NCBI GenBank assembly: GCA_022575985.1
Contig: JAKSXM010000156.1
Span: 3,472,001 to 3,536,000 of the forward strand
Length of the DNA stretch: 64,000 nt
Direction of reading: 5' to 3'
Origin: Anagrus nilaparvatae
Taxonomy: Eukaryota > Arthropoda > Insecta > Hymenoptera > Mymaridae
In this document: positions 1 through 12,059 of the stretch, one piece after another
How the letters are laid out: the number at the start of each line of letters is the position of its first letter
Position numbering within the stretch: the first letter of the stretch is position 1
The notes under the pieces: model-generated
The model's database searches: none
Told to the model about the DNA's origin: nothing
Seen by the model: only the letters and a program-made list of their open reading frames with translations
Translations under genes and position numbers: made by a program

Positions 1-2208
1 AATTAAAACCAGATTTTTCTTATTTTATAACACTGTAAGGTTGCTTTGCTTGAGATTTTAAGCAGACAAAATTTTGATTGAAATTTTAAGCAAAGCAACC
101 TAACTGTGAATTTCTGAAAAATTTAGAAAACTATAATTTACATGCCAAAGAAGCTTTTGATGATAAATTTTTAATTACAAATACAAATGTTGGAGGAATT
201 CATCTTACATGTTGGTAAGCCTGACTGATTTATATTTTTGTTAGATTTAAAGCACTTGAATCTTTTTTGATTTTTTTAGGGTGTTACAATGATTTTATTG
301 AAAATTTATCTTGTTATGTGTGATGATTATCATTCAATTTTGTCTAATTTTGTATGTTTTTGGTTTTGGTTTAGATTTTCTTTAATGTTTTTTTTACTTG
401 TCTGCTAAGTAATATTTTTTTGTTGATTTTCATTATTATAATTTTTTTTGTTTTGATTTTAAGCCTTTACAATGAGTTTTTTGTAGTTATTTTTATTTTA
501 AAATCAAGTCAAAAGAAATTATAAAATTCCATATTTCTTTTGAAGGACTAAGATTTTTTTTTTAAAAGTGGCCAAAATAATTTAGGGTATTTTATTAAAA
601 TAGTTTTTAAAATTCTCATTTAAACGAAAGATGCTCCAAATTGATGGAAATAAATGTTATTTTGTTCATTACTCTCTCTTATTCTCGTGAGTATTTTTCT
701 TGATTTTTTTTGTTGATTGTTAAATCTTCACGTTCTTCTCTATTTTGTTTATGAAAAAAAATTAATTTTATTCGGCGTCTTTCTTTGTGGTTTCATTAAT
801 TGTTGGTCTTATCTTTTCTATCGAATTTAAAACATAAAAGCAATGGTTAATTTTAAAATATCCAAATTTGTTTAATTAATAATGTTAGGAAAATGGGATT
901 TGAATAAAAAAACAGATAATAAAATTAATAAAATAAATGGTATTGTAATTAAAAAATTTTTTTTTATTTTAATAGTTTTAATAATTTTAATAGTTTTAAG
1001 GCAATATTTTTGGGTATAAGGCATCTTATAAGAAAAAAATTTTAATGTTGCAAAACACTTTAGGAGAAGCTTTCTAAAAGTTGTTTCGCGCACATAAATT
1101 ATATAATATTCTTTATGGCGCGTTGTTTTTTAATCATCACAAAAAACTGAATCTTCTTTGCACATGTTAATTTAACACGAATTTAAATGTTGGGTTTCAT
1201 CCCCAATTCGGAAATTATGAATTTCTACCGAAGCCACCTCAAGGACTCTGCCTTCTAGACCTTATCTGTTTGCATGCAAGTCAAATTATTAGGAATTTTT
1301 AAAGGATTTTTGCTTCTAAACTTGCACCCTTGAAGTTGGTTAAAATAATTGAATTAAAAAAAATGTCTAAAAAACTAAAAAATTATAAAAATTTTGGAAG
1401 GATTTCCTAAAATTTTCCGAAAAAAAAATGTTTATTTTTTTTATGTTTTTAGCCCATTCAACATTTAGAATATTTTTTTATAATCCCGTGCTTTTTGAGG
1501 TATGCTTTAACTATAGCGCTTTGCTGCAGTCAGAGCACACGGGTTTAAAAAAAATTAATCTAATGTAGAAAGGGCTTAAGTAAAGATTTTTTTTGTCTTT
1601 TTTCTTATCAAATTTTATGTAGTTTGAAATTATTAAAGAAATGGAAAATTTGGCTCTGTCTTGCAACAATTGGATTTTTTGTCATAAAGAATATTAGATT
1701 TGGAACTGGATGTATAGGTTTATCGTGTCTAAAAAAAGATTTTTTATCTGAATAATGTCTTCTTCTTTTATTTTAATAAAAATTGACCAGAAAACTGGCA
1801 AATAATAAATATACATTATTTTTAATTTTAACAAAAAACTAACAAAAAAAGATAAGTTCTATAAATATTAATAATTAATTCATTCTTATTAATTTTAAGG
1901 CATAAAATTTTTATTCTTGAATTAAAAGTATATTTTCTTTACAAATTCTAAAAAAACTAATATAATAATTAATAAATAAATATGTAAATGATAAATACAT
2001 AAATACAAATGATAAATATTAGGATTTTTTTTTCGTTCAATTAAAACTGCCATTAGCATTAGTCTCCTCTTATAAAAATTAAAAAATTTAATAAAATGCT
2101 ATGTATTAATTTAAATAAAATTATTAACAAGATACATAACAATGAAATAAAAAAAATAGTACACTCACTCAATATTTTACATATATACATAATAATTTTA
2201 AAAACTAA
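1..2208. other. AT-rich intergenic DNA with no supported gene
   Basis: No convincing coding sequence is visible. A 13-bp inverted pair (GGTTGCTTTGCTT at 39-51 and its complement at 88-100) and a small hairpin whose arms read CCCGTG/CACGGG (1485-1543) are the only ordered structures. A 73-codon minus-strand frame at 872-1093 is Lys/Ile/Phe-rich low complexity and is not treated as a gene. Confidence 0.6.
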
Positions 2209-2957
2209 TTAGAGTTGAAATAAATAAATATAAAATTTAAATTTATATAACAAAGCATTCATTAATTCAACAAAATTAAAAAAAGTTAGAATTTTTAACA
2301 AATACAATATAATGCATATGTGTTGATCCCAATTATGGTAGTCTAAATTAGGTTCACCCCAATCATCACTTAGAAATTGGTTAATATAAGCCATTTTGTC
2401 ATTTTTACGTAAGTCTTGTATTAGTATGGTAACAAAAAATGAATAAAAAACTGTTATTAATTCTTGAATGTCATTGTATTGTACTATGATATTCTGTTCG
2501 TTAATGTAATAGTAATCAAAATAATATTCTAGTAAGAGTGCGAGCAACTTGCACGTGTCTTCAGTCTGGACGAGTAACGTATTTAGTTTTCTAGTTTTCT
2601 CTTTGTACGTCTTCAACCAAAGCAGTCACTTGTATAATTTCAAATATTTTCAGTATTTAATTTCTGTCTTCGTAGGTTAGCGTAGGTTTGTTGAAATATT
2701 TGCTTACAGTTGGCTTATAATAACAATACGTCTTTTTAATCATATGGTATTTTAACCATTCTAACTTTTTAAAATTTAGATAATCCTTACAATACTTAGC
2801 GTTAACGTTAAATATAAAGTCGTTACATTTTCTGTTCTTGTAAATAAATGCTTTACACGTATGTGCCTCACTAGGATTGGATAATAGAAGTAATAAAACA
2901 CGTAATACAAAATCTAACAAAAGGTGTAAACTGATAAAAATTCTTAACAATAATTTT
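2209..2957 (-). CDS. Unrecognised two-exon reading frame, possibly secreted (partial)
   Basis: Two adjacent minus-strand frames can be spliced in phase. The upstream exon (about 2957-2708) follows a good acceptor (TTATTTATAG) and ends at a good donor (CCAACT then GTAAGC). The downstream exon (2610-2209) would begin after TTGAAG and runs to a stop. The upstream part encodes a Leu-rich hydrophobic stretch followed by a Cys-containing segment (HTC, KC, YC, YC), which could be a signal or membrane segment plus a mature domain. The downstream part has mixed composition with Asp, Glu, Trp and His, unlike the low-complexity translations nearby, and about 134 open codons is long for chance at this base composition. 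No ATG begins either exon, so a 5' exon would be missing. I do not recognise the family; a fast-evolving secreted protein is one possibility, chance the other. Confidence 0.35.
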
Positions 2958-3255
2958 CTATAAATAAATAAAAACAATAAATAAATAAAATAAGTTTACA
3001 AAATACATTTTTTTATTGCAGCAAATGATTTACGAAATTCTGAAATTAAAAAAAAATTTTTATTTCATAAGAGCTTGCAAAATATAAGAGAATTTTGAAT
3101 AAATTATTAATATTCTTGAAGACGTATTTACTACAAAGATTGTAAATTTACTATTTTAGTATACAGTGTTAAAAATAAAATTTAGTTTTATTTTTATTAA
3201 TTTGCGAAATATAAATTTTCGAACTATTTTCAGAAACATTAAAAAAAATTGTTAA

Positions 3256-5108
3256 CCCATTAGCGCCCAATCGACCCATACAAGTCATTTGAATTTTTTT
3301 TAATGAAAAAATCGATATTTGGGCTAAAAGTGTTACTTGTTAGGTAAAAGGGGTTGAATTTTTCATTTCCGAAGTGAATGTTAAATTAATTTAAAATTTA
3401 CTAGGGACTATTAATAGTGCAAAAAAAAAATAAATATTTATCAATTTGTCATATTCACCCCCTTACACCCCATCTAAGGGGGTGAATATGACAAATTGAT
3501 AAATATTTATTTTGGGTGGTATTATAGCAAAATAGAAAAATTAATATTTTGGTCTAAAAGTGTTACCTAGTAGATTATTTGGGCTGCTCTTTTCATTTCT
3601 GAAGTTTATTTTTATTTACAAATCTAACAGACCTGCCACACTGCAAAATAAAATGAAAATAAAAATAAAATTAAAAAATTATCAGTGGAGGGGAAAATTG
3701 TTATTTCATCGATAATCGAATAAAATTAAGGTAATAAATGAAATATTTATTATTTTATATATATATTATTATTTAAGTGATTTTCACTTAATTAATTTTA
3801 ATTAATTATTAATACGTAAATAAAATCATTTTAAAAAGCTTTCCTCCTCCACTGATAATTTTTTAATTTTATTTTTATTTTCATTTTATTTTGTAGTTCG
3901 TTTTTTCTATTACGCTATGTCAACCCCTTACAATCCTTCTAAGAGAGTGAACATGAAAATTTGATATTGAATTATTTGTTTTAGTTTATAAATAGTCCCT
4001 TATAAAGTTTTAGATGCCTTCAAATATTTTTTTTTGAACAGTCACGAATTCAAGTGGCTAGCATAAGTTGTTTGAAATTTACCCCATATTTAGGGGATGA
4101 TATTACATTTTCTAGGGGCTGTAGGTGAAAATGGACTTTGGTAATGAAAACAGCAGTCCAAATTCCCCTTTAGGTAAGACTTTTTGGCCTAAATATTGAT
4201 TTTTTCTATTTTACTATAATACCACCCCCGTACGCCCCATTTGAGGGAGTGAATATGACAAACTGATAACAATTTATTTTTTTTTGTATTATTAATAGTC
4301 CCTAGTAAAATTTTATGCGCCTTGAGTCTTTTTTTTGTGCGAAGTCTCATTTTAAATATCGCCTAAAAAATTTTTTAAATTTACATCACATTTACGGGAT
4401 GATATCACATTTCCTAGGGTTTCTATATAAAAATGGACTTCACAAATGAAAGGAGCAGCCCAAATTACCTACTAGGTAAAACTTTTAAGCCAAAATATTG
4501 ATTTTTCTATTTTGCTATAATACAACCCCCTTACACCCCATCTGAGGGGGTGAACATGACAAATTTATAAATATTTATTTTTTTTTACACTATTAATAGT
4601 CCCTAGTAAAATTTCATATGCCCTGAGACTTTGTTTTGGGCCCAGTATCATTTTAAATAAGATTTAAAAAATGTTTAAAATTTATCCCACTTTTAGAAAA
4701 TGATATCCCGTTTTCTAGGGGTTGTAAGTTAAAACGGACTTCGAAAATGAAAAATGAAGCTCCTTTTACCTACACATCAAACCTAAAAAAATTTTTTATT
4801 ACCCATAGAAGAATGAAAGTTTATTTAATTCTTTAGAGAGGAATTATTTTGAGGTTAATTTTTTTAAAAACATTTATTTCCAATTTAATTCTTTTTGCAC
4901 AGAATTAAAACAAAAATAATTGTTTTTAAAAGAATTAACCTCAAAATAATTCCTCTCTAAAGAATTAAATAAACATTCATTCTTCTGTGGGTAACGAAAA
5001 ATTCTTTTAGGTTTGGTGTGTACTAGGTATCATTTTTAGCCCAAATTATCGATTATTTCATTAAAAAATATTCAAAGGGCGTGTATGTGTCAATTGGGCG
5101 CTAATGGG
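3256..5108. mobile_element. piggyBac-type non-autonomous element with TTAA target duplication
   Basis: The ends are CCCATTAGCGCCCAAT at 3256 and its complement ending at 5108. They are flanked on both sides by TTAA (3252-3255 and 5109-5112), the target duplication of piggyBac elements. The terminal inverted repeats stay similar for roughly 100 bp. The 1.85-kb interior has no transposase frame. It holds an almost perfect hairpin with 38-bp arms (3428-3465 and 3475-3512), a second inverted pair (about 3650-3690 and 3843-3893), two direct units of about 300 bp (about 4140-4435 and 4440-4740), and a third inverted pair (about 4768-4890 and 4905-5025). Seen: ends, duplication, internal repeats. 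Known: TTAA plus a terminal CCC is the piggyBac signature. Confidence 0.85.
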
Positions 5109-5238
5109 TTAATTTACAACTTTTTTAAAGAATTTTAGATCCACTCCTTTGCTTTCTAAATAACAAGGTTTAAAAAGGCCATTACTTTGACATGAAAACA
5201 TTGAAAAATAAAATTTTGTTACTTTTTTTCATTTTTTT

Positions 5239-6335
5239 TAAAGGTTATGCCCGGATCAATATAGTGAATCGGCCCACGAAAGATATTTAAAATCTAATTG
5301 TATTAGGTAAAAGAAAACCTAAAAAAAAATTTTCATTATCGACCATCCTCGCTCAAAAATATTTGGGGCAACATGGTCAAATTCCAAAGAAACTGAAATA
5401 ACTTTTTTTTTTAATTTTGTGATTTTTCGAAAAAGGGCCCCGCACAAATGAATAGGAAATGGCCGTTCGATCAAATTAGCTGAATTTTTGATATGTTTTA
5501 GATTTAATTATTCTGAAATAATGTCTCCATGGACACAAGGCTCCAAAGTCTCAATTTTGGCTACTACGGAGCTACTTGCCTGCTCCATACTCTATCATAG
5601 CAGGTTTGCTTAAAGACCTTTTAAATGTTAATTTTTAGAGTATACATTTGAGGTCGCTGATTTCGAATTTGACGTCAGATTGACAAGATTTTCGATTGAC
5701 AGCTGTCAATTAACTGTCAAAACTCTAAAATACCATAGAAAACTTTATAGATTAGCTGATATTAATGTTTTTGAGATCACCGATTACGAATTTTATATCA
5801 GATTGACATGATTGTTAATTGACAGCTGTCAAAACTCTAATATATCGTAGAAAACTTTATAGGTTATACGAGATTTATGTTTTTTAAATCGCTAATTTCA
5901 AATCTGATGTCAAATTGACATTACTGATAGTTGGCAACTGTCAATTAACTTTTAAATAGCCTAAAAAAATAATATAACAATAGATTTTAAAAGGATCTTA
6001 TATTTTTGATGTCACTAATTATGAATTTCTCATCGAATTGACAATGTTGACAGTTGACAGCTGTTAATTACCTGGCAATCGCTAAAATAAGTCTTTACAT
6101 TTTAAACAGGGCAAATATGTTTGAAATTACTGTTTATAAATCTGGTTCCAAATAATATTAAAATTATTGATACCATAAATTAATACATTAGCATCATATA
6201 AATAGATAATTTCACAAATGCATATATTTTACACTAAAGAACGTATACAAACACATACACTTACAACCAAAACCACTTAAATACACACAATTTTTTCAAT
6301 TTGGTATCAAATTTATAATCAGTAACCTCAAAAAC

Positions 6336-6422
<87 letters not shown>

Positions 6423-7043
6423 ATATTATGGATCTATAATTTCAATATTATTTGGTAACAAATTTATAATCAGTAATCTCAAACATATTTGCCCTGTTTA
6501 AAATGTAAAGATTTATTTTAGCATGCAAGCTCCGTAGCAGCCAAAGTTGAGACTTCGGAGCTTTGTGTCCATGGAGACTTTTTTTCAGAATAATAAAATC
6601 TAAAAAATTTCAAGAATTCAGCTAATTTGATCGAATGGCCATTTCCTATTCATTTGTGCGGGGTACTTTTTCGAAAAATCGCAACATTAAAGAAAAAGTT
6701 TTTTCAGATTTTTAAGAATTTGAACATGTTGCCCCAAATATTTTTGAGCGCGGATGGTCGCAAATGAAAATTTGTTATTTATTTTTCATTAGTTAAAAAA
6801 AAAAATAGAATGGGCATATCCCTCAATTTTTTTAAATTGCTGCCAAAGTTGAAATTTAAGCAGAAAAAAAATTTATTTTGGACGGTTTATGGTCTACCAA
6901 TCAAAACGATGCACTAAAATCACTTCCAAAAGTAATATTATAATATTATCCTATTTTTTTAGGTGTACTTTGACCTAATACAATTAGTTTTTAAATATCC
7001 TTCGTGGGCCGATTCACTTTATAGATCCGAGCATAGCCTTTAT
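5239..7043. mobile_element. Long-arm foldback element
   Basis: Arms of several hundred bases are inverted copies of each other. Matching pairs include the segments around ATCGGCCCACGAA (about 5265 and 7010), the stretches around GCCCCAAATATTTTTGAGCG (about 5360 and 6735), and GTCTCCATGGACACAA (about 5522 and 6570). The right arm carries about 170 extra bases (about 6785-6960). Between the arms lie four to five degenerate units of about 118 bp (5640-6110) with the motif GACAGCTGTCAATTAA, and a GA run. No transposase frame was found, and the target duplication is not clear, so the superfamily is unassigned. Confidence 0.7.
6341..6418. repeat. (GA)n microsatellite
   Basis: An uninterrupted AG/GA dinucleotide run of about 78 bp lies in the spacer of the surrounding foldback element. 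Confidence 0.97.
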
Positions 7044-7172
7044 GGTTAGTTTTTACCCATTTTCACCTCCTGTAAGGAATCAATAAAATTATACAATAGT
7101 CAAAATATGATAAAACGTTTTTAATTACTAAAATAAAAAAAAAACGAGACACATAAACTCTTAAACACATAA

Positions 7173-8132
7173 ACATTTGGAACACCAAGTTATAACAAAT
7201 GGTTATAGATGAGTTTATTATCTTAAAAAAACACGCCGGCTACCCTCCGTTCATTGAAATGGGCCTTCTGGGCCTAGAAATGCAGGGTCAATGTTATAAA
7301 ATAGAATTTTTTGGTAATTTTCATTGAAACGCTTAAACATCACAAGTTAACCAAAACACTTCTGGTTGATCTCATTTTTTTGGTGTAAGTTTTACCTTTC
7401 AAACGCCGTAAATCGCAATTTTAAATTTTCTCATCAATATGTCCAATTAACCAAATGGCCATTTTTGGCTAAAAATGACCAATTTTTAAATTGCTGACAA
7501 ATTCGTAATTTCTGATAAAAAGGGTTTTATATGTCTCGAAAAATTCCTAGAAGCTTCAAGTTTCCAAAAATTTTTTACTCGTCTCATTTCCTTGAGTCGT
7601 TTTTAAGAAAGGGCTCTTCAAAGTTAACATTAAAAATGAGCTATTTTAAAAAATCATAAAATTCGGACTCCGACTTCAATACATCATATCTGATTAACAA
7701 ATAATTGAAAAAGGTAGAGTAAAAAATTTTTGGAAATTTGAAGCTTGCAGAAATATTTTGAGAATTATAAAACCCATTTTCTTCAAAAATTTTAAATTTG
7801 GCAGCAATTTAAAAATTGGTCATTTTTAACCAAAAATGACCATTCGGCTAATTGGCTATAGTGATGAAAGAATTAATGATAAAAAATTACGGTTCACGGC
7901 GTTTGAAAGGTGATACTCACACCAAAAATGTTAGACCAACCTGAAGAGTTTTGGTTACCTTGTGAGGTTTTAGCGTTTTATTGAAAATTACCAAAAAACC
8001 CTATTCCAGAACATTGGGATCTTCGTTTCTAGGCCCAGAAGGCCCATTCGAATTAACGGAGGGTAGTAGGCGTGTTTTTTCAAGATAATAAACTCATCCA
8101 TAACGATTTGGGTATTTTGGTATTCCAAATGT
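7173..8132. mobile_element. Foldback element, family FB-A, copy 1
   Basis: The ends ACATTTGGAACACCA (7173) and its near-complement TGGTATTCCAAATGT (ending 8132) bound two arms of about 330 bp. Shared arm segments include GGGCCTTCTGGGCCTAGAAA and AAAATGACCAATTTTTAAAT. Related copies lie at 55921-56522 and, badly worn, at about 35815-36110, so this is a dispersed family. No coding capacity is visible. Confidence 0.8.
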
Positions 8133-8605
8133 ATTCAACTTCCCTTGTGAAATTGCAGTCCGTACAGCTAGCGTAACGTGTAGAAATTTCATTTTCTTGT
8201 CTTTTAGACAAAAGTAATTGATAGACTTCTTTGGTCATAGGAAGAGCTTTCAGCAATGGTAATTTATTTTTTACATCATCAATAAATTTTAAAATTTCTT
8301 GACTTACTAAAAATTTACCTATTAGACTTTAACTATCAATTAGACTTTACTATTAATGTATAACAAGTCAAAAATTAGATATTGCATAAAATTGAAAAAT
8401 ATTTGGGCTATTTAATCATTAATCGAGTTTTATTTGCTTGGAGAAATATATTTTATGAGATAAAAAAAAAATAGACAAAATATTTAACATAGAAAAGTAT
8501 TTTTACTTAATTTTAACTAAAGTTAAAAAATTGGGACTCTAGGGGTTCTATAATTGTAGCGCATTAAAATAATTATTTTCGGACATCTAAATGGTATGTA
8601 ACTAA

Positions 8606-8608
<3 letters not shown>

Positions 8609-8646
<38 letters not shown>
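8609..8646. repeat. (TA)n microsatellite
   Basis: A pure TA dinucleotide run of about 38 bp in otherwise unremarkable AT-rich sequence between the FB-A element and the LOTUS-domain gene. Confidence 0.95.
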
Positions 8647-8652
<6 letters not shown>

Positions 8653-9714
8653 TTATAAACTAATAACAATCAATTTGGATTAAAAATTATCAATATTTAA
8701 CGTTATAACTTGTGCATAGATTAAAAACAGCCTAAGATGCAAGAAAAAGTAATATAACAAAATTAGAAAAAAAGCAAAAAATAAAAACAGGTTTTCTAGC
8801 TTATAAATGTCAAAATATTGTTAAAAACCGATGCTGAATATAAAAGTATATATTAAAATAAGAGTACGTGAAGATCCTAAGGTGACACATTCGTTGTTAA
8901 ATATTTGAAAATAATTTTACTTTTTCGAGCAGCTTATACACGTGATTCTTATGGTACGACATTTTACAGTAAATAATTTTAGTATTTTTTGAGTATAGTT
9001 TTTGGTTAAAAATTTATAACATAAAAAACATATCGTAGATTCTAATTATTCAATTTATGTTAGACTAGGGTGGTTTATCTATAACAGAAATTTTATTTAT
9101 TTAAAGATTCTATCGTATAGTTGGGCGCGCCCAAGTTTCTCGTTTCTATAGTAATATGATAGAAAGAGAGAGTATTAATTTCTTATGTCTATTATCCCCA
9201 GCATGGTAGATTACATCCTTAATTTTTTTTTTTTGAAAGTACTAATTTCAAAAAATATTTTTACGAAATATCTTGAATACATGATGACAAATTGTTTGAA
9301 AACATTTCCACCAAATAATACCAAAAACACTAATTTTTAATATCGAAAACATTTACATGCAAGGGAGGTATTTCAAGGATGTATAATTTTTTCCCACAGG
9401 ATTTCTTGTTTTGATAAGCTAATTTTGATAAAATAATTATATTTTTCAATTTTTATTTTTTTAAGGAATTATTTTTTGTAAATTATAGTAAATTAATAAA
9501 TATTAATATTGAAGTTCTTTCAAGTTTTGTATTTAAGTTATTTATGTACAAAAGTTTTGATAATATACAATAATATACAAAATAATATAATATAATATAA
9601 TATACAAAATTTTTTGATAATAAAAAGCACTAATAAAGCGAATATGCAGAATTTAGAATATGCGGAAAGAATTTGAGTTTCCAAATCCTTGAGGATCCAA
9701 ATCCTGCCCATCAT
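8647..9714. other. AT-rich intergenic DNA, nothing recognised
   Basis: No long open frame, RNA gene or repeat pair was found. It holds whatever terminator the downstream end of the LOTUS-domain gene uses, which reads leftward into it. Confidence 0.6.
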
Positions 9715-9720
9715 TTATTG
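9715..9720 (-). promoter_or_regulatory. Polyadenylation signal AATAAA of the LOTUS-domain gene
   Basis: AATAAA on the minus strand starts three bases after the stop codon of the LOTUS-domain gene, a usual place for a compact insect 3' UTR. Confidence 0.6.
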
Positions 9721-9722
9721 CT

Positions 9723-10532
9723 TCAATTTTTTTTAAAACTGAACATTTTCTCTCCAAAGGGTTCCTTTTCAGTGACAATGATGCCCGAAATGTCACAAAC
9801 TAAGTCAAATAAACTGTTGTATCCTATTTTTCTGTAGGGAATTTTTTTTTTGTAACATTTAAAATATTCGTCTGAAATTAATAAAATTATACGAATTATA
9901 AAAATTGATAACAAAAAAATGTGAAATTTATCAATATTGGTCAAAATTTACCATTAATACCACTGCAGGATATGCCATCCATTTTGGTAAAAACCGTTCC
10001 TTCAATGGTAGCTTTGACCCACATTTTCAGATCTTTTATTTTTTCCAATTCATCGCGTAATTTATTGGCAAATATATTGGTCCTCTGGAAAAATTTTTTA
10101 ATATTGAGAAAGTTGTCATTTTTAAAAATTGAAAATTTAAAAAATTATTCTTACAAAGCGTTCATTTTCATAAACTTGAATGGTATTTAGTACTTCCTGG
10201 TGGTTGAAATCATTTGGAAGAACCAAAGCTGGCTTGTTTTTGGAATCCAAGCCAGCAGCTATTTCCGGTATGTTTTTTACGAGTTCATCGAAGGTTTCGT
10301 ATCTAAATTTGTATAACGGAACTATTGAACCAATATTTGTTAACCAAAATATTGTGAATTTTTCTGCAAAAAAATACAATAGTTAAAAATATTCAAAAAA
10401 AAAAAAAAAAATATTTAGAAAAATGTTTTAAATAATTTTCATACCGCGTAAATCTGCGACAGTCATTGAGCATTCTTTTTGTAAAATAAGAATGCCTACT
10501 AGCACGGCCTTTACGTAGTTTTCCTCGTCCAT
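9723..10532 (-). CDS. LOTUS (OST-HTH) domain protein, two domains, 4 exons
   Basis: The four-exon model is exon 1 10532-10445, exon 2 10363-10155, exon 3 10084-9952 and exon 4 9871-9723. Every intron is GT-AG with phases 1, 0 and 1, and the exons total 579 nt, giving 192 residues plus stop. Start is the ATG in a CAAAATGG context. Residues about 5-64 (VKAVL.., MTVADL.., YETFDELVKNIPEI) match a LOTUS fold: N-terminal helix, an EL-like turn, then the F-D-E-L-hydrophobic core and Pro-Glu-Ile. Residues about 104-185 form a second copy (RDELEKI.., IPYRKIGYNSLFDLV, then GIIV). LOTUS domains bind RNA, and some bind and stimulate Vasa/DDX4 helicase; they occur in Oskar, Tejas/TDRD5, Tapas/TDRD7 and MARF1, acting in germ granules and the piRNA pathway. 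No Tudor domain follows, so this is a short LOTUS-only member or a partial duplicate. The fold call is from motif reading only. Confidence 0.78.
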
Positions 10533-10594
10533 TTTGGATGTCTTGATCAATTATGATCTTGATTATAAATGTATTGCACTATTATAAAGAGCAG

Positions 10595-10603
10595 CTTTAT
10601 ATA
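10595..10603 (-). promoter_or_regulatory. TATA box of the LOTUS-domain gene
   Basis: TATATAAAG on the minus strand lies about 65 bases upstream of the start codon, leaving room for a short 5' UTR of about 30-40 bases. It is the only strong TATA motif just upstream of exon 1. Confidence 0.5.
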
Positions 10604-10619
10604 GTTTAATAATCTGTGA

Positions 10620-11572
10620 TTATAAACCAAATTTATGGTTTCAAAATAGTTTTATCCACATAATTTTTCTATGTTGTTGATAAAATTTATTATCAGTATA
10701 TTTTTTGGTTTATTTTTATTGTATTTGAGTTTTGATATTTTTTTTTTATTTCCCCATAATTAAATAAAATTTTAAAATAAAAAATGAAAAATCATTTTTA
10801 TTTAATTTAGATTTACCTATAATCAAAAAAGATTCAAGATTTTGCTACTTTTTAAAGTATCTTTCAGGTTTACCTTTGGATGAATTAACTTTAATATAAT
10901 ATTAGTTTATAGTTTTTAGCGTATAAATCAGTTCTTGATCATCAAAAGCTTCAAATTGATACAGATATTTAAAAACAATAATTATTAACTGATTGTTGTT
11001 TAAAATTAATTAAATTTCTCAACAATTTTAGAGGTTTTTTTTAATATGCTACAATGAAAATTTTTTTGTTCATCAAATTATAAAAAATGTAATAAAATGT
11101 TGTAAATAAAATTTATTTATAAATCATTTATAAATTAAATAAGTATTTTTATTGGAATCCTATCCTGCTAATCTAAGGACCAAGGCAACGATTTTTAGGT
11201 ATAAGTTTTTTTTTTTTGGTTACTCCTACAAAAGTACTAACAATCTCAAACTACTTTTTTTTTGAAATTTGAATGTAGTACTCAATTTAGAAATGGATAT
11301 TTATCCATTTGATTCGATTTCTCGGATTTGATACCTAATTTTTTGAAAATGTTTTGCAATAAAAAATTAAAAAAACACCATAATTTTTTTTCTTTTTAAA
11401 CGAAGTACCCAATTTTTTTATTTCTAAGTACTAATTTTAAAAATATCGTTCGTATTCGAAATTTTTGGCTCTAATTGCTAATTTTTTTAAAATTTTGTGC
11501 ACTAAAAAATAAACAAATCTCCAAAATATTTCTTATTTTTTGGACTTAGTACCAAATTTTTACATGGTAGAT
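10620..11572. other. AT-rich intergenic DNA
   Basis: From about 11190 the sequence contains degenerate runs of the kind CTAATTTTTTGAAAATTTTT that resemble monomers of the GGAACC repeat family seen at 13.5 kb. No gene was found. Confidence 0.5.
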
Positions 11573-11862
11573 TACAAAGAAAGAGACCTTTGATACTTAA
11601 GTTTTTCAGTATGCTGATTACGAATTTGTTGGCCTTTTTTCCGGAAAATGGTTATGGTTTTCACGAAAGCCCAATTTAATTCAATTTTACTTCTTTGTTT
11701 TCCGGGAACTCGAAATATTAAAAAAAAAGAAAAGGTAAAAATGACCTAAATTGGGCTAAAGTAAAAAACGTGATCATTTTCCAGAAAAAGGATAAAAAAA
11801 TTCGTAATCAGCACACCGAAAAAATTAAGTATCAAAGGTCTCTTCCTTTAGAATCCACCATG
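11573..11862. mobile_element. Small inverted-repeat element (MITE-like), 290 bp
   Basis: CATGGTAGATT at 11573 pairs with AATCCACCATG ending at 11862. The inner arms share AGAGACCTTTGATACTTAA and, further in, the complement of TTCGTAATCAGCA. The arms cover most of the length, so the element can fold almost entirely. No target duplication could be fixed. Confidence 0.65.
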
Positions 11863-12059
11863 CACATAAGCCTTATATGCGGCCACTGGACCTAATTTTT
11901 TGAAAATTTTTTCCCCAAAATTTATAAGTCAAAAATAAAAAAACCAAAATTATTTTTTTTTATTTTGTTAGAATTTAAAATTTAAAATACCTAATTTTTT
12001 CCCACGGGAGTTCTAGTTTAAATATTTTTGGTTTTTTTTCTCGGATAATTATGTAAAAT

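Noticed and set aside
872..1093. 73-codon minus frame
   Set aside because: Lys/Ile/Phe low complexity in AT-rich DNA, no family features, no splice or regulatory context.
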